The position numbers and the translations under genes were made by a program. Positions 36,836 through 46,208 of a DNA stretch of 64,000 nucleotides are shown in pieces. The notes under the pieces were generated by a model. The model saw only the letters and a list, made by a program, of their open reading frames with translations. It did no database searches and was not told the origin of the DNA. The DNA comes from an uncultured Granulosicoccus sp. (GTDB lineage Bacteria > Pseudomonadota > Gammaproteobacteria > Granulosicoccales > Granulosicoccaceae): the NCBI GenBank assembly GCA_937991945.1, contig CALKLO010000028.1, forward strand, positions 1-64,000, given 5' to 3'. The first letter of the stretch is position 1; every line of letters begins with the position of its first letter.

Positions 36836-37693
36836 ATGAGTCGAACGTTTTACGTAAATGGTGAGTTTGTAGCTGAAGAGAACGCGAAAATTTCGGTTCT
36901 TGATCGGGGTTTTTTATTTGGGGACGCTGTCTACGAAGTATCCACAATATTAAAAGGTCGACTAATAGACAATACGGCACATTTAAAAAGACTAGCGCGG
37001 TCGCTTGCCGAGTTGGCAATGGCACCGCCTTGTTCCGATGAGGAAATAGTCGCAGCCCAATTAAAATTAGTAGAGATGAATAACCTGGATGAAGGGTTGT
37101 TGTACTTACAAGTCTCTCGTGGCGTCGCTGATCGTGATTTTGCCTACCCTGCAAATGCAAAATCTTCTTTGGTGATGTTCACTCAAGCTAAAAACCTCCT
37201 TGATTCACCTATGGCGACTCAGGGCATGCACATTATTTCTATTCCTGATCAACGTTGGAAACGAAGAGACATAAAAACTGTCGGACTTCTAGCGCCCTGT
37301 ATGGGGAAGCAGGCAGCTGTTGATGCTGGCGTTCATGATGCGTGGATGCTTGAAGACGGTTTGGTAACGGAAGGCACATCGAATAATGCTTATATCGTGA
37401 CTCATGATAAGAAAATTCAGACTCGCCACCTTGGTCATGAAATACTCAGTGGTATCACTCGCCAGGCAGTTTTGAAGTTCGCGAAACAAGCGGGCTACAC
37501 AGTTGTCGAAGAACCCTTTACTATTGACGAAGCGCGCGAGGCAAGTGAAGCATTCATAACCAGCGCGTCAACCTTCGTTATGCCGGTAGTAAACATCGAC
37601 GGTGTGGTCCTCGGGGATGGAAAACCAGGGCCTGTCAGTACAGAACTTCGTAAAATATACATTCAAACTGCTTTAGAACATCAAGACTTGTAG
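36836..37693 (+). CDS. dat: D-amino-acid transaminase (class IV aminotransferase)
   Basis: 285-residue PLP enzyme. FYVNGEFV and DRGFLFGDAVYEV at the N-terminus, the PLP lysine K147 in RWKRRDIKT, and TEGTSNNAYIV and ITSASTFVMPV toward the C-terminus. The RDIK context fits D-alanine transaminase better than BCAT or aminodeoxychorismate lyase. It would supply D-glutamate or D-alanine for peptidoglycan, or act in D-amino acid use. The start lies 65 bases after the phosphatase gene. Confidence 0.85.
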   Translation: MSRTFYVNGEFVAEENAKISVLDRGFLFGDAVYEVSTILKGRLIDNTAHLKRLARSLAELAMAPPCSDEEIVAAQLKLVEMNNLDEGLLYLQVSRGVADRDFAYPANAKSSLVMFTQAKNLLDSPMATQGMHIISIPDQRWKRRDIKTVGLLAPCMGKQAAVDAGVHDAWMLEDGLVTEGTSNNAYIVTHDKKIQTRHLGHEILSGITRQAVLKFAKQAGYTVVEEPFTIDEAREASEAFITSASTFVMPVVNIDGVVLGDGKPGPVSTELRKIYIQTALEHQDL

Positions 37694-37722
37694 CCGCTAA
37701 TTGCTACTCAGTCTGAGGTGAC

Positions 37723-39774
37723 ATGAAAGGAATACTTCACCAATTTAATTGCTCTACGCGCGCTGCCATCATGGTGGTGGGATGTTTGGTGCTATCGGCC
37801 TGTAGTTCAAGCGACAGCACGGTAACCCCACCCATAGATGACTCTACTGGTGTGGGGCAAGCCATTCAGACATCAATCCCTATCTTTAACGAAAGTGGGC
37901 CGGCGCTTCAGCGTTTCACTCTCGATGAAGATACGTTATTACGGGGGCGATTTTATACCGCCACTCTCCCGTCTGAGGGTGCTGCGACTATTCGATCGTT
38001 ACCTGCGGAAGGGCTTCTGACGCTTCAATCTGACGGGGAAATATTTCTCTACACCGTTAATGAAAATTATTTCGGCACAGATTCGTTTAGTTACTTCACT
38101 TACGATGGTCAGGAAGTATTAGTCGAGTTTACTATCAACTCGATCAATGACGCGCCGTCGCTATCAGCAGATGTGCCACGAGTTGCAGAGCAAGGGCGAC
38201 GCTTCGTTGCATCGCTGGATGCCACTGATGTCGACGATTCTGACCTACGATACAGTGCGAATGGAATACCAGCCTGGTTGAATCTGGATCCTAATTCAGG
38301 TGTTTTGAGTGGACAGCCAGATCAAACTGAAATTGGGTTTAGCTCTGATGTGACTTTTCGTGTGACTGACCCTAGTGGTTCGTTTACTGAAGTCACGGGT
38401 GTCAGGTTCGAAGTCATCGATGTCAATGATGCGCCGACACTGAACTTATCTCAGCTGCCAGCCGAATTAGGTGCTCGAGAGAGTGTGTCAGCACAAGTGT
38501 TCCCAGATGATCTCGACGGGGACTCGGTAACGCTTACCATCGAAAGCAATGCGTTCATTGACAGCGAAATAAGAGGCGGTTCAATAACACTCACTGCGGC
38601 TGACGTGAATGACGTAACCGAGGTTAATGTCGTAATTACAGCAATCGATAGAACAGGTACACCGAACCGCGAAATCCTACCGTTAACAATATATCCTCGC
38701 ACAGCGTCAGGAGCCCTAACGTTGCTTGGTAGTAAGCAGGGACGCGGAGTACATTTGGTATTGCTGGGAGATGGCTATGCAGATGACCAAACAGTCCTGT
38801 TCAGAGAGCATGCTGACAGCGCGATAGAGAGCATACGTTCCGATGAGGGTATCGGGGAACATATGGGCGCATTTAACATCCACATGATTAACACCGTATC
38901 AGTGGACACAGGTGCGGATGACAACGAACAGGTCGACAGCAGAAATACTGCGTTTGATAGCGCCTATAACTGCGGTGGTGTCATACGATTGATTTGTGCT
39001 GATACGCTAAGCATGTTTGAAGCGGCGCTCAGTGAATATCCATCGGTGGATCAAATTGTTTTGTTGGTCAACGACACCCGCTATGGCGGTAGTGGTAACA
39101 GCGGCGGCAGTGTAGCGATTACATCCGCTTATTTTCCTGAGATTGCTGTTCATGAAATGGGTCACAGCCTAGTTGATTTAGCCGATGAATATGTCGACAC
39201 TCTGATAGAAGAATCTTCAGGCTTATTACTCTTCCAGGAAGGGCGCTATGACAACGTGACGGCATTGAGTGACCCTACATTGGTCCCTTGGGCGCATTGG
39301 ATTGACCCTGCTGTGTCGTTACCACAAAATTTTGGACAACCTGGTGTGGGCGTATTTGAAGGCGGCTTGTACCGTTCCACCGGAATTTTCAGAGCTACCT
39401 TCAACAGTCGCATGCGACTCTTTGATGAGCCGTTTGGTTCTGTAAACAGTGAGCGCTGGATACTGCGTCTTTATTCGTTAACAGAAGGAATAAGAGGTTT
39501 TTCACCAAATAGTGAAAACGTCAATCTAGCTGCTGGTGAGTCGCAGGAATTCATAGTCAGCCCCATTTTCGATGATGGCGTCCAAGCGGTAGAATGGATG
39601 TTAGACGGAGTAGTGCAAACAACGGAAGAGGGCCAACCTAATAGGCTGACGTTGTCGCTTCCAGTCGGAACCCACACAGTGTCACTTAAAGTCAGCGATG
39701 TAACCGGAAAAATTAGACTACCTCCGCCGCATGCTGGTATTTTCAATTGGAGCTGGGAAGTGGTTGTCGAATGA
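37723..39774 (+). CDS. Lipoprotein with cadherin-like domains and an M64 metallopeptidase domain
   Basis: 683-residue secreted protein. A lipobox (LVLSAC, cysteine near 27) predicts outer-membrane anchoring. Then come a tandem-95/cadherin-type repeat (DSFSYFTYDG, NDAPSL), a dystroglycan-type cadherin-like domain (WLNLDPNSGVLSGQP) and another (NDAPTLNLSQLP). An M64 (IgA peptidase-like) domain begins VHLVLLGDGYADDQ with zinc site HEMGHSLVDLADEY (His477, His481). A C-terminal Ig-like segment (EWMLDGVVQTT) ends it. It probably cleaves extracellular protein or matrix; its substrate is unknown. It overlaps the next gene by ATGA. Confidence 0.85.
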   Translation: MKGILHQFNCSTRAAIMVVGCLVLSACSSSDSTVTPPIDDSTGVGQAIQTSIPIFNESGPALQRFTLDEDTLLRGRFYTATLPSEGAATIRSLPAEGLLTLQSDGEIFLYTVNENYFGTDSFSYFTYDGQEVLVEFTINSINDAPSLSADVPRVAEQGRRFVASLDATDVDDSDLRYSANGIPAWLNLDPNSGVLSGQPDQTEIGFSSDVTFRVTDPSGSFTEVTGVRFEVIDVNDAPTLNLSQLPAELGARESVSAQVFPDDLDGDSVTLTIESNAFIDSEIRGGSITLTAADVNDVTEVNVVITAIDRTGTPNREILPLTIYPRTASGALTLLGSKQGRGVHLVLLGDGYADDQTVLFREHADSAIESIRSDEGIGEHMGAFNIHMINTVSVDTGADDNEQVDSRNTAFDSAYNCGGVIRLICADTLSMFEAALSEYPSVDQIVLLVNDTRYGGSGNSGGSVAITSAYFPEIAVHEMGHSLVDLADEYVDTLIEESSGLLLFQEGRYDNVTALSDPTLVPWAHWIDPAVSLPQNFGQPGVGVFEGGLYRSTGIFRATFNSRMRLFDEPFGSVNSERWILRLYSLTEGIRGFSPNSENVNLAAGESQEFIVSPIFDDGVQAVEWMLDGVVQTTEEGQPNRLTLSLPVGTHTVSLKVSDVTGKIRLPPPHAGIFNWSWEVVVE

Positions 39775-40295
39775 TTAAAGGGCTATTGCTAGTCAGTGCA
39801 TTGCTGATGTCAAATCTGGCATCAGCCGATGTACGCGTGCTAATAAGATTCGATTCATCAGGTCACTACACGCATCGTATTTTTGATATGGCTTCAAGTG
39901 GCCAGTTTGAGATAGGGCAAAAAACAGCAAAGCAATCGGATTTGAAGTCGACACCCATATATTCAGCGAGTCCAATAAGTCGTGGGCGTTCAGTTGCAGG
40001 GGCGAGTTCATTACCTAGAGCTGCAAAAGGTAGTGCCGATATAAACGGGTTTATTCGATTGGTTTGGAAGCAAGCGGATGGCGTGCAACTGGCACAAACT
40101 CAAATACCTGACCCTCGCATAGTTCATTCGCCAGCTCACGTTCAAGGCTTTCAAGCCTCTAGAGCTGCTTTAGAATCAGGGGCTTGGCTGGCAACAGGGC
40201 CATCCGATGCTACGTCAGTCGTTATATATATGCCTGAATCAGTCTCATTAGGGCTTATGCAAGAGACCTGGACGCTGGCATTGAATGTGAAATAG
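39771..40295 (+). CDS. Secreted protein of unknown function, coupled to the M64 peptidase
   Basis: 174 residues with a clear signal peptide (MIKGLLLVSALLMSNLASA). The start ATG overlaps the peptidase stop (ATGA), so the two are translated together. The mature part has no domain I recognise; it is rich in beta-forming segments (ADVRVLIRFDSSGHYTHRI near the start, VVIYMPESV near the end). It may be a partner, inhibitor or chaperone of the peptidase; that is inference. Confidence 0.75.
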   Translation: MIKGLLLVSALLMSNLASADVRVLIRFDSSGHYTHRIFDMASSGQFEIGQKTAKQSDLKSTPIYSASPISRGRSVAGASSLPRAAKGSADINGFIRLVWKQADGVQLAQTQIPDPRIVHSPAHVQGFQASRAALESGAWLATGPSDATSVVIYMPESVSLGLMQETWTLALNVK

Positions 40296-40461
40296 TGAGT
40301 CTCTTTCTAATTTGTTGATTACCAAATCGGAAATATTGCACTAATACCCTGTAGCTTCACATTATTACCGGTTTTCGGTGCTTGCAGATCGTTTATGATG
40401 ATTGCAAGTTCATTTTCAATATTGTGTTCTACGTTATCTAAGATCACATTGCGCCCAGCCT

Positions 40462-42432
40462 ATGTCGAAAACAGAATTCGATCGCGACAAACCGGACCAA
40501 GAGTCCATGTTCGACTTCTTATCAGAAGACGACGAGCAGCGCAGTGCACGTAAAAAAGTAGCCAGAAAGGGTAAGCGCAAGTCGATGCCGGCTATGCCGA
40601 CCATACGTAAGCCTGTACCCATCTCTAAGTCGGGGCCGCTATTAGCGCCAAAGCCAGGCGATCCAGTAGAGCCTCCACCTCCATTGACTACGGGTAAAGT
40701 CCCAGCAGTTTCGGATGATCTTGCATTTCTTGATGAGACGCGAGCAGAATCGCCCGATTTAAGCCCGGTTTCTAAAAAGGGCGCTGAAAAGCATTCTGAG
40801 ACAATACGCCCTGGCAACGTACAACAAGCCAATCAGAATTCGGCCAATGACGAGGATTCAGACTTAGCTCGCGAGTTCAGCTCTTTTGGGCGCGACAAAG
40901 TAGATAACATCGATTTCGATAAAAACTGGGGAGAAGGGCATCTCAACTATGAGAGCCAAGAAGACAATCCGAAAGAACGTCTAATTCGCTGGATAGCGTT
41001 CGGTGGCGCTGCGATTCTTCTCATCGGTGGTGGTTCTTACCTTTTCATGTCAGGTAAGGCTGATCACCTATTGTCAGGGCAAAGTGATCAAACAACGTCA
41101 TTAGAAAGTGCGGTTACAGGTACAACTGTATCGGATGCTACGGCATCGGCTATTGAGACCACGGCTCTAGAAACTGCACAAGTTCCTTCAACGATGCAAC
41201 GATTTCTTGATCAGCAAAGTGCTATCGAAGCATTGATTGGCCAAGGATCATTAGACGAAGCTAAGTTAGCATTAAGTTCTATGGATCGCACCCTGTACGG
41301 TTATGGTGCATCTGAATTTCAGTTACTGGAGTCGCGTATCGAATCGTTGCAAAGCGAGTCAGGTACACCGTCTGAGTCTGCTACCAATGAAGCTGAGGCT
41401 TTGCGACTGGAAGAGCTTAAACGTTTAGAGCAGCTTGCTCTAGAATCACAGGCAGAAGCACAAGCAGAAGAAGCCGCTCGTTTAGCCAATGTTGAGCTGG
41501 CGGAAAAGAATGCGGCTGAGACTGTACGCTTAGAGCAAGAGCGACTAGCAAAGCAAGCGGCTGAAGTTGAGGCTGACCGTATAGTTCAACGTCGTTTTGC
41601 AGAAGAGCAAGCCGAGGCGCTTCGGATCGAACAAGCAGCGGCGCGCTTAGCGGCACAGCGTGAGCAAGATGCGGTAAGGCTTCAAGCGCAAAAAGAAGCT
41701 GATGCTGCGGACTCGCAATCAATAGCTGACGCGAGCGAGGCTGCTAGGCAAGAACAATTAGTACAAGCTCGATTGGCATCAGAAACTGCTGCTGCCAGAG
41801 CCGATAAAATTCGCTTAGACGCCTTAGAAGAAACAGCTAGAGACGAAGCAAGGCGTCAAATAGCAGAAGCTGACCGACTGGCCACTGACAGACGCATAGC
41901 CGAAGATCGAATTGCGGCAGAACGAAGAGCAGCACTTGAGCAACGTTTGAAGCGGACGCGAGAAATAGAAGCGGCAAATGCTGCTGAAACAGCACGCCAA
42001 GCAGATGCTCAATCCAATTCACGAAACACAGTTGCATCTACAACACAAGATCAACGCCAGTCTAATAACGCAAGTGCTACCCAGTCTGCTGGTCGTCCGA
42101 TTACGGATGCCGAGTTGCAAACTGTTTACCGACAGTTTTCTGAGTTGCAAGAAGCTATTGCTGAGCGTGACATAGGTCAGGTAGTCAACTTGACAGAACG
42201 CTCTGGCCTTCGGGTTCAGCAGTTTATGCAGGTGTTTGAAAATAGCGTCAACATCAATGTGAGAATCCGAAACGTTTCCACCAGTAACGCTACAGGTGAA
42301 ATAAACGGAACGCTTCAAATTCAATCTATAGAGCGGGCGGACGGTAGTCGTGCCGTGCCTCCTGAAAATCTCGAATCCATTCGCATTTCAACCCGTCGCG
42401 ACGGCAACGGTTGGTCACCCATCAGTTGGTAA
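40462..42432 (+). CDS. TolA-like single-pass membrane protein with long charged helix
   Basis: About 656 residues. An N-terminal cytoplasmic part of about 170 residues (charged, proline-rich, with MFDFLSEDDEQ) is followed by one membrane segment (WIAFGGAAILLIGGGSYLF, about 175-197). An Ala/Glu/Arg-rich coiled coil spans about 310-515, and a C-terminal domain (about 547-656, from ITDAELQTVYRQF) resembles NTF2-like folds. The layout recalls TolA, spanning the periplasm, but no TolA domain III signature was seen and no tolQR genes adjoin it. It is followed 35 bases later by the Ig-like membrane protein. Function unknown. Confidence 0.75.
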   Translation: MSKTEFDRDKPDQESMFDFLSEDDEQRSARKKVARKGKRKSMPAMPTIRKPVPISKSGPLLAPKPGDPVEPPPPLTTGKVPAVSDDLAFLDETRAESPDLSPVSKKGAEKHSETIRPGNVQQANQNSANDEDSDLAREFSSFGRDKVDNIDFDKNWGEGHLNYESQEDNPKERLIRWIAFGGAAILLIGGGSYLFMSGKADHLLSGQSDQTTSLESAVTGTTVSDATASAIETTALETAQVPSTMQRFLDQQSAIEALIGQGSLDEAKLALSSMDRTLYGYGASEFQLLESRIESLQSESGTPSESATNEAEALRLEELKRLEQLALESQAEAQAEEAARLANVELAEKNAAETVRLEQERLAKQAAEVEADRIVQRRFAEEQAEALRIEQAAARLAAQREQDAVRLQAQKEADAADSQSIADASEAARQEQLVQARLASETAAARADKIRLDALEETARDEARRQIAEADRLATDRRIAEDRIAAERRAALEQRLKRTREIEAANAAETARQADAQSNSRNTVASTTQDQRQSNNASATQSAGRPITDAELQTVYRQFSELQEAIAERDIGQVVNLTERSGLRVQQFMQVFENSVNINVRIRNVSTSNATGEINGTLQIQSIERADGSRAVPPENLESIRISTRRDGNGWSPISW

Positions 42433-42467
42433 ACGAGTCGTTTAACTAACTAGGTACCCCGAATTAT

Positions 42468-43070
42468 ATGCAAGACTTTATCAACACGCGGTTACTGGCG
42501 GTGCTAATTAGCGTCGTGCAACTTTTCTCTTTGCCGGGTATGGCCTGGGCTCAACAGGCGGATATTGATCCTCCAGTTATTGAGTTTGAAGCGGTATCGT
42601 CTGGCAATGCGGGTGACAGTCAGGTGTTTGCTGCAACCGTGGCTGACAATGCTGTTGTGCAATCGGTGTCATTGTATTATCGGTTTGCCGAGTCAACTGC
42701 TTTCGATAAGCGTTCGATGACAATGCTTGGCACGAGCGGTATTTATACGGTGAGTATCACTGGTGAAGAACAACCTACCGATTCAACCTTTATTCAATAT
42801 TATATTGAGGCTTTTGATGAGGCTGGAAATCGTGCGTTGCAAGGGTTCGCATTTGATCCTATCGAACGCCAACTGGTTACACCTGTGGCAACGGCAGGTT
42901 CACAGGTTCCAGTCGAGCCTATAGAGAGTACAGGGATGTCGTTAAATCGTAAGATTTTATACGGCGCAGTAGGGCTACTGGTCATTGGAGTTCTTGCCTC
43001 AGCAGCAGGCGGCGGTGGAAGTTCAAGTGCAGGAGTGCCCGTTACGGTTGTAGTGGGGCAGATACCATGA
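42468..43070 (+). CDS. Membrane-anchored periplasmic protein with one Ig-like domain
   Basis: 200 residues: signal peptide ending in AWA near residue 28, an extracellular-type beta domain (IDPPVIEFEAVSSGN, SLYYRFAEST, QYYIEAFDEAGN) of the Ig/FN3-like kind, then a C-terminal membrane segment (YGAVGLLVIGVLASAAG) and a short glycine-rich tail. The stop overlaps the start of the thrombospondin-repeat gene by ATGA, which couples their translation. No known family name. Confidence 0.75.
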   Translation: MQDFINTRLLAVLISVVQLFSLPGMAWAQQADIDPPVIEFEAVSSGNAGDSQVFAATVADNAVVQSVSLYYRFAESTAFDKRSMTMLGTSGIYTVSITGEEQPTDSTFIQYYIEAFDEAGNRALQGFAFDPIERQLVTPVATAGSQVPVEPIESTGMSLNRKILYGAVGLLVIGVLASAAGGGGSSSAGVPVTVVVGQIP

Positions 43071-45475
43071 ATGACAAAGGAGTTATCAGTCGCGTGTTAA
43101 AACGACTGTTCAAAGGAATTGTGTTTTCGAGCGTATTGGTTGCGCTATCTGCCTGCAATCAACAAGACGAAAACGACACCGTAGGTAGTGCTGGTGGTAC
43201 AGCCAACATGGCGTTTTCTGCACCTGATATTTTGCTGCAAGCTAGGGCTATTGTTCGTCAAAATCTGATTTTGAGAGTGACGATTAATGGACAAGTCGTG
43301 CAAGTCACACCAGATGCTGACGGACAATATATCTTTGAAACTAGCCTTCCTCCGTTGTCTTCAACGGTCGTTTCGATTGAGTGGGTGGAGTTGATCGATG
43401 GCGCTGAGTTACCGTTGGCACGAGCTAGCAAGCCGCTGAATGTCGGGTCGGTATCCAGTCCGGTCGTACTGAGGTTTACAGAGTTTGATACATCCATCGA
43501 TTCTGATAACGATGGATTCTCCAACCTCCAAGAGCGTCGAGAAGGGTCTTTATTCAATGATTCAACATCACCGATAGCTCCTCCGGTACTAGTGAATTTC
43601 GAGGTGCAATTAAAATTACCTGTCGAGCTTGTCGAAGCCTCTGAAGAGAGGCGGGCGGCAGTCGATGCAACAGCCGCTGTTAATGGCGTGCAAATTGTAC
43701 TGACGCGTGAAGGTAATGATTGGCGTGGATCGGTCACCGTGACTGAAAACTCTGACCCGTTGGTTGATGCTAATTTCTACTCTGATGCGGAGCAGACCTT
43801 ACTTATCGCCAATGCGTCGCGTAATCAAAACGCTGGTGGTGGAACCACTGTTGTTATTGGTGAAAATGACTATGAAACAGACAGTTTTGACAATGATGGC
43901 GATGAGTTAAGCAATATCGAGGAAACAGCATTAGGTACGGACCCATTAGATCTAGAAGATCCGCCTGCTGATGAAGACAATGATGGTGTTCCAGACGAGT
44001 CTGACAACTGTCCGATCAATCCTAATGCTGATCAGGCTGATATAGATAATGATGGAGCCGGCGACGTTTGCGATCTAATTAACGATGACGATACAGATGG
44101 CGACGGTGTTAATAACGATGTTGACAACTGTCCTGCTCGAGCAAACTCTGATCAAGCGGACCGCGATGATGATGGTCTGGGCGATTTGTGCGACCTGTCT
44201 GATGACACTGATACAGACGGAGACGGTTTTAGAGACGCTATAGATAATTGCCCTGCTATCGCAAACGTCGATCAAAGCGATGTCGATGGCGATTCTGTGG
44301 GTGATGTGTGTGATTTGATCAATGGCATTGATCCCGACGGCGATAGCGTCAACGACCCCAACGATAATTGCCCGGTAGATGCCAATACAGACCAAGCAGA
44401 TATCGATGCTGACGGCATTGGTGATGTATGTGATTTAACTAACGGCCTAGATCCTGACGGTGATGGTGTGAATGACCCCTTAGACAATTGCCCCACTGAC
44501 TCTAATAGCGATCAGGCGGATATCGACGGTGACAATATCGGAGATGTATGTGATCTGACGAATGGTCTTGACCCTGACGGCGACGGAGTAAACAACCCAA
44601 CTGATAATTGTCCTGCCATCCCTAATGCTGATCAGGCAGATACCGATGGAGACGAAATTGGTGATGTTTGCGACTCCACCAACGGATTAGATCTAGACGG
44701 TGACGGTGTCAATAATGATGTGGATAACTGCCCATCAGATAGCAATGCAGATCAAGCTGACTCTGATGGCGACGGTATAGGAAACGTGTGTGACACCACC
44801 AATGATTTGGACCCTGATGGGGACAACGTTGACGATCCATTGGATAACTGTCCAGTCGATGCAAATGCTGACCAAGCAGATATTGATAGTGATGGCGTAG
44901 GCGATGTCTGCGACACCACAAACGGTCTTGACCCTGATGGGGACAATGTTAACGATCCGTTGGACAACTGCCCAGTCGATGCAAACACAGACCAAGCTAA
45001 CAATCACGGCACAGCGTTGGGTGACGTTTGTGAAGATACCGATTCAGATACGATTTTTGATAACCTCGATAACTGTCCAGTGGATGCCAATACGAATCAA
45101 GCGGATGCTGATGGTGACGACATCGGAGACGTATGCGATACGAGTAGCGGCTTAGATACTGATCTCGACACAATACTCGATGCCGTAGATAACTGCCCAA
45201 CTGATGCTAATACTGATCAAGCGAATAATTTCGGCACCGCATTGGGTGATGCCTGTGAAGACACCGACTTAGACACAATAGTAGATCTCGCTGATAACTG
45301 CCCAATAGATGCCAATCTAAGTCAGGCTGATAACCACGGCACGACATTAGGCGATGCGTGCGAAGACACCGATCTCGATACGATATTAGATGACGTCGAT
45401 AACTGCCCAGTCGTAGTTAACCTGGCTCAGCTCGATACTGATAGCGATGGTGTAGGAGATGCCTGCACGGTTTAA
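43067..45475 (+). CDS. Lipoprotein with 13 thrombospondin type 3 repeats
   Basis: 802-residue calcium-binding surface lipoprotein. The lipobox is ALSAC near residue 30. Residues up to about 300 form Ig-like beta domains and a first EF-hand-like segment (DSDNDGFSNLQE). From 313 to the end there are 13 units starting DNCP. Ten are canonical, most about 40 residues (DxDGDGVGDVCD); three are 35-residue variants lacking the acidic loop (ANNHGTALGDVCED). Asp-rich loops of this kind bind Ca2+ and give stiff rods. No OmpA-type or autotransporter domain follows. A surface adhesin or spacer role is likely but not shown. Confidence 0.88.
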   Translation: MNDKGVISRVLKRLFKGIVFSSVLVALSACNQQDENDTVGSAGGTANMAFSAPDILLQARAIVRQNLILRVTINGQVVQVTPDADGQYIFETSLPPLSSTVVSIEWVELIDGAELPLARASKPLNVGSVSSPVVLRFTEFDTSIDSDNDGFSNLQERREGSLFNDSTSPIAPPVLVNFEVQLKLPVELVEASEERRAAVDATAAVNGVQIVLTREGNDWRGSVTVTENSDPLVDANFYSDAEQTLLIANASRNQNAGGGTTVVIGENDYETDSFDNDGDELSNIEETALGTDPLDLEDPPADEDNDGVPDESDNCPINPNADQADIDNDGAGDVCDLINDDDTDGDGVNNDVDNCPARANSDQADRDDDGLGDLCDLSDDTDTDGDGFRDAIDNCPAIANVDQSDVDGDSVGDVCDLINGIDPDGDSVNDPNDNCPVDANTDQADIDADGIGDVCDLTNGLDPDGDGVNDPLDNCPTDSNSDQADIDGDNIGDVCDLTNGLDPDGDGVNNPTDNCPAIPNADQADTDGDEIGDVCDSTNGLDLDGDGVNNDVDNCPSDSNADQADSDGDGIGNVCDTTNDLDPDGDNVDDPLDNCPVDANADQADIDSDGVGDVCDTTNGLDPDGDNVNDPLDNCPVDANTDQANNHGTALGDVCEDTDSDTIFDNLDNCPVDANTNQADADGDDIGDVCDTSSGLDTDLDTILDAVDNCPTDANTDQANNFGTALGDACEDTDLDTIVDLADNCPIDANLSQADNHGTTLGDACEDTDLDTILDDVDNCPVVVNLAQLDTDSDGVGDACTV
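44003..45475 (+). repeat. Coding tandem repeat, 120- and 105-base units
   Basis: Thirteen DNCP-type units, encoded mainly as 120-base blocks with three 105-base variants (starting near 44963, 45188 and 45293). DNA copies are diverged in sequence but keep period and frame. The 105-base forms cluster in the last five units, where canonical and variant units mix. Confidence 0.8.
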
Positions 45476-45594
45476 CTGTATTTGAGAACTGGTTAAAATT
45501 TAGCTGCACGCGTTAGGTCGTTGGCGGTGGCGATTTAACGATTCTGAGTTATCGCTCTCGGAATATAAGGAGGGCACTTGGCATCCTAAGCGGT

Positions 45595-46203
45595 ATGAGA
45601 CTTGTACTCCTCCTACCGCTAGTTCTAGGTTTTTGCACCGCCGCATTGGTGACAATGACGTCGTTCCCTGCAAGAACTGTGTTGGCAAAGGATAATCCCC
45701 TAGAAATCCCACAAACCACCGATTTGTTGTTGGATATCGAGTACTACGAAGATGACGACTACGGATTTAGCGTCGCGATACCCGCAGGTTGGCAAAAAGT
45801 GGTTGCCGTTCAGTCAGAAGAAAATTTTGGAATTCTAGAGCCTGGTTACACCGTCGGTTTTGAAGCCCCAAAATACGGCGAGATGGATCTATTCGCCGAC
45901 TACATCATGATCGAAATATTGCCAGGCAATGACTCTGGTGCCTTCGAAACCGATGGTAGCAACCGGATAGAGGTGTCGATAGATGGCAGCCCTGGCTGGA
46001 TTGATATGCTCGATATCAAAGCCACTGAGACAGGCCTAAAAGACGTCGAACTGACTATCTATCAAGCTCAAATTAGCGGCCTGGGTTACACCGTCGGGCT
46101 CTACGCTATTGGAGAGCCCGATCGGGGAGAGCTTATGTCGACAGCTTTTAAACTACTCGTGAGAACATTCGGTTTCTTGGTAGAACCTTACTCAACTGCT
46201 TGA
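45595..46203 (+). CDS. Secreted protein of unknown function
   Basis: 202 residues. A hydrophobic N-terminus (LVLLLPLVLGFCTAALVT) predicts export; a signal-peptidase site near residue 31 is likely. The rest is soluble, with DDYGFSVAIPAGWQKVV, which resembles the opening of PsbP/MOG1-like folds, and no catalytic motif. It is convergent with the first GH16 gene, with five bases between stops. Identity unknown. Confidence 0.7.
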   Translation: MRLVLLLPLVLGFCTAALVTMTSFPARTVLAKDNPLEIPQTTDLLLDIEYYEDDDYGFSVAIPAGWQKVVAVQSEENFGILEPGYTVGFEAPKYGEMDLFADYIMIEILPGNDSGAFETDGSNRIEVSIDGSPGWIDMLDIKATETGLKDVELTIYQAQISGLGYTVGLYAIGEPDRGELMSTAFKLLVRTFGFLVEPYSTA

Positions 46204-46208
46204 TCGAA

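Noticed and set aside
44003-45475. CRISPR-like or other DNA repeat array
   Set aside because: The period is explained by protein repeats in one long frame; spacers are not unique sequence.
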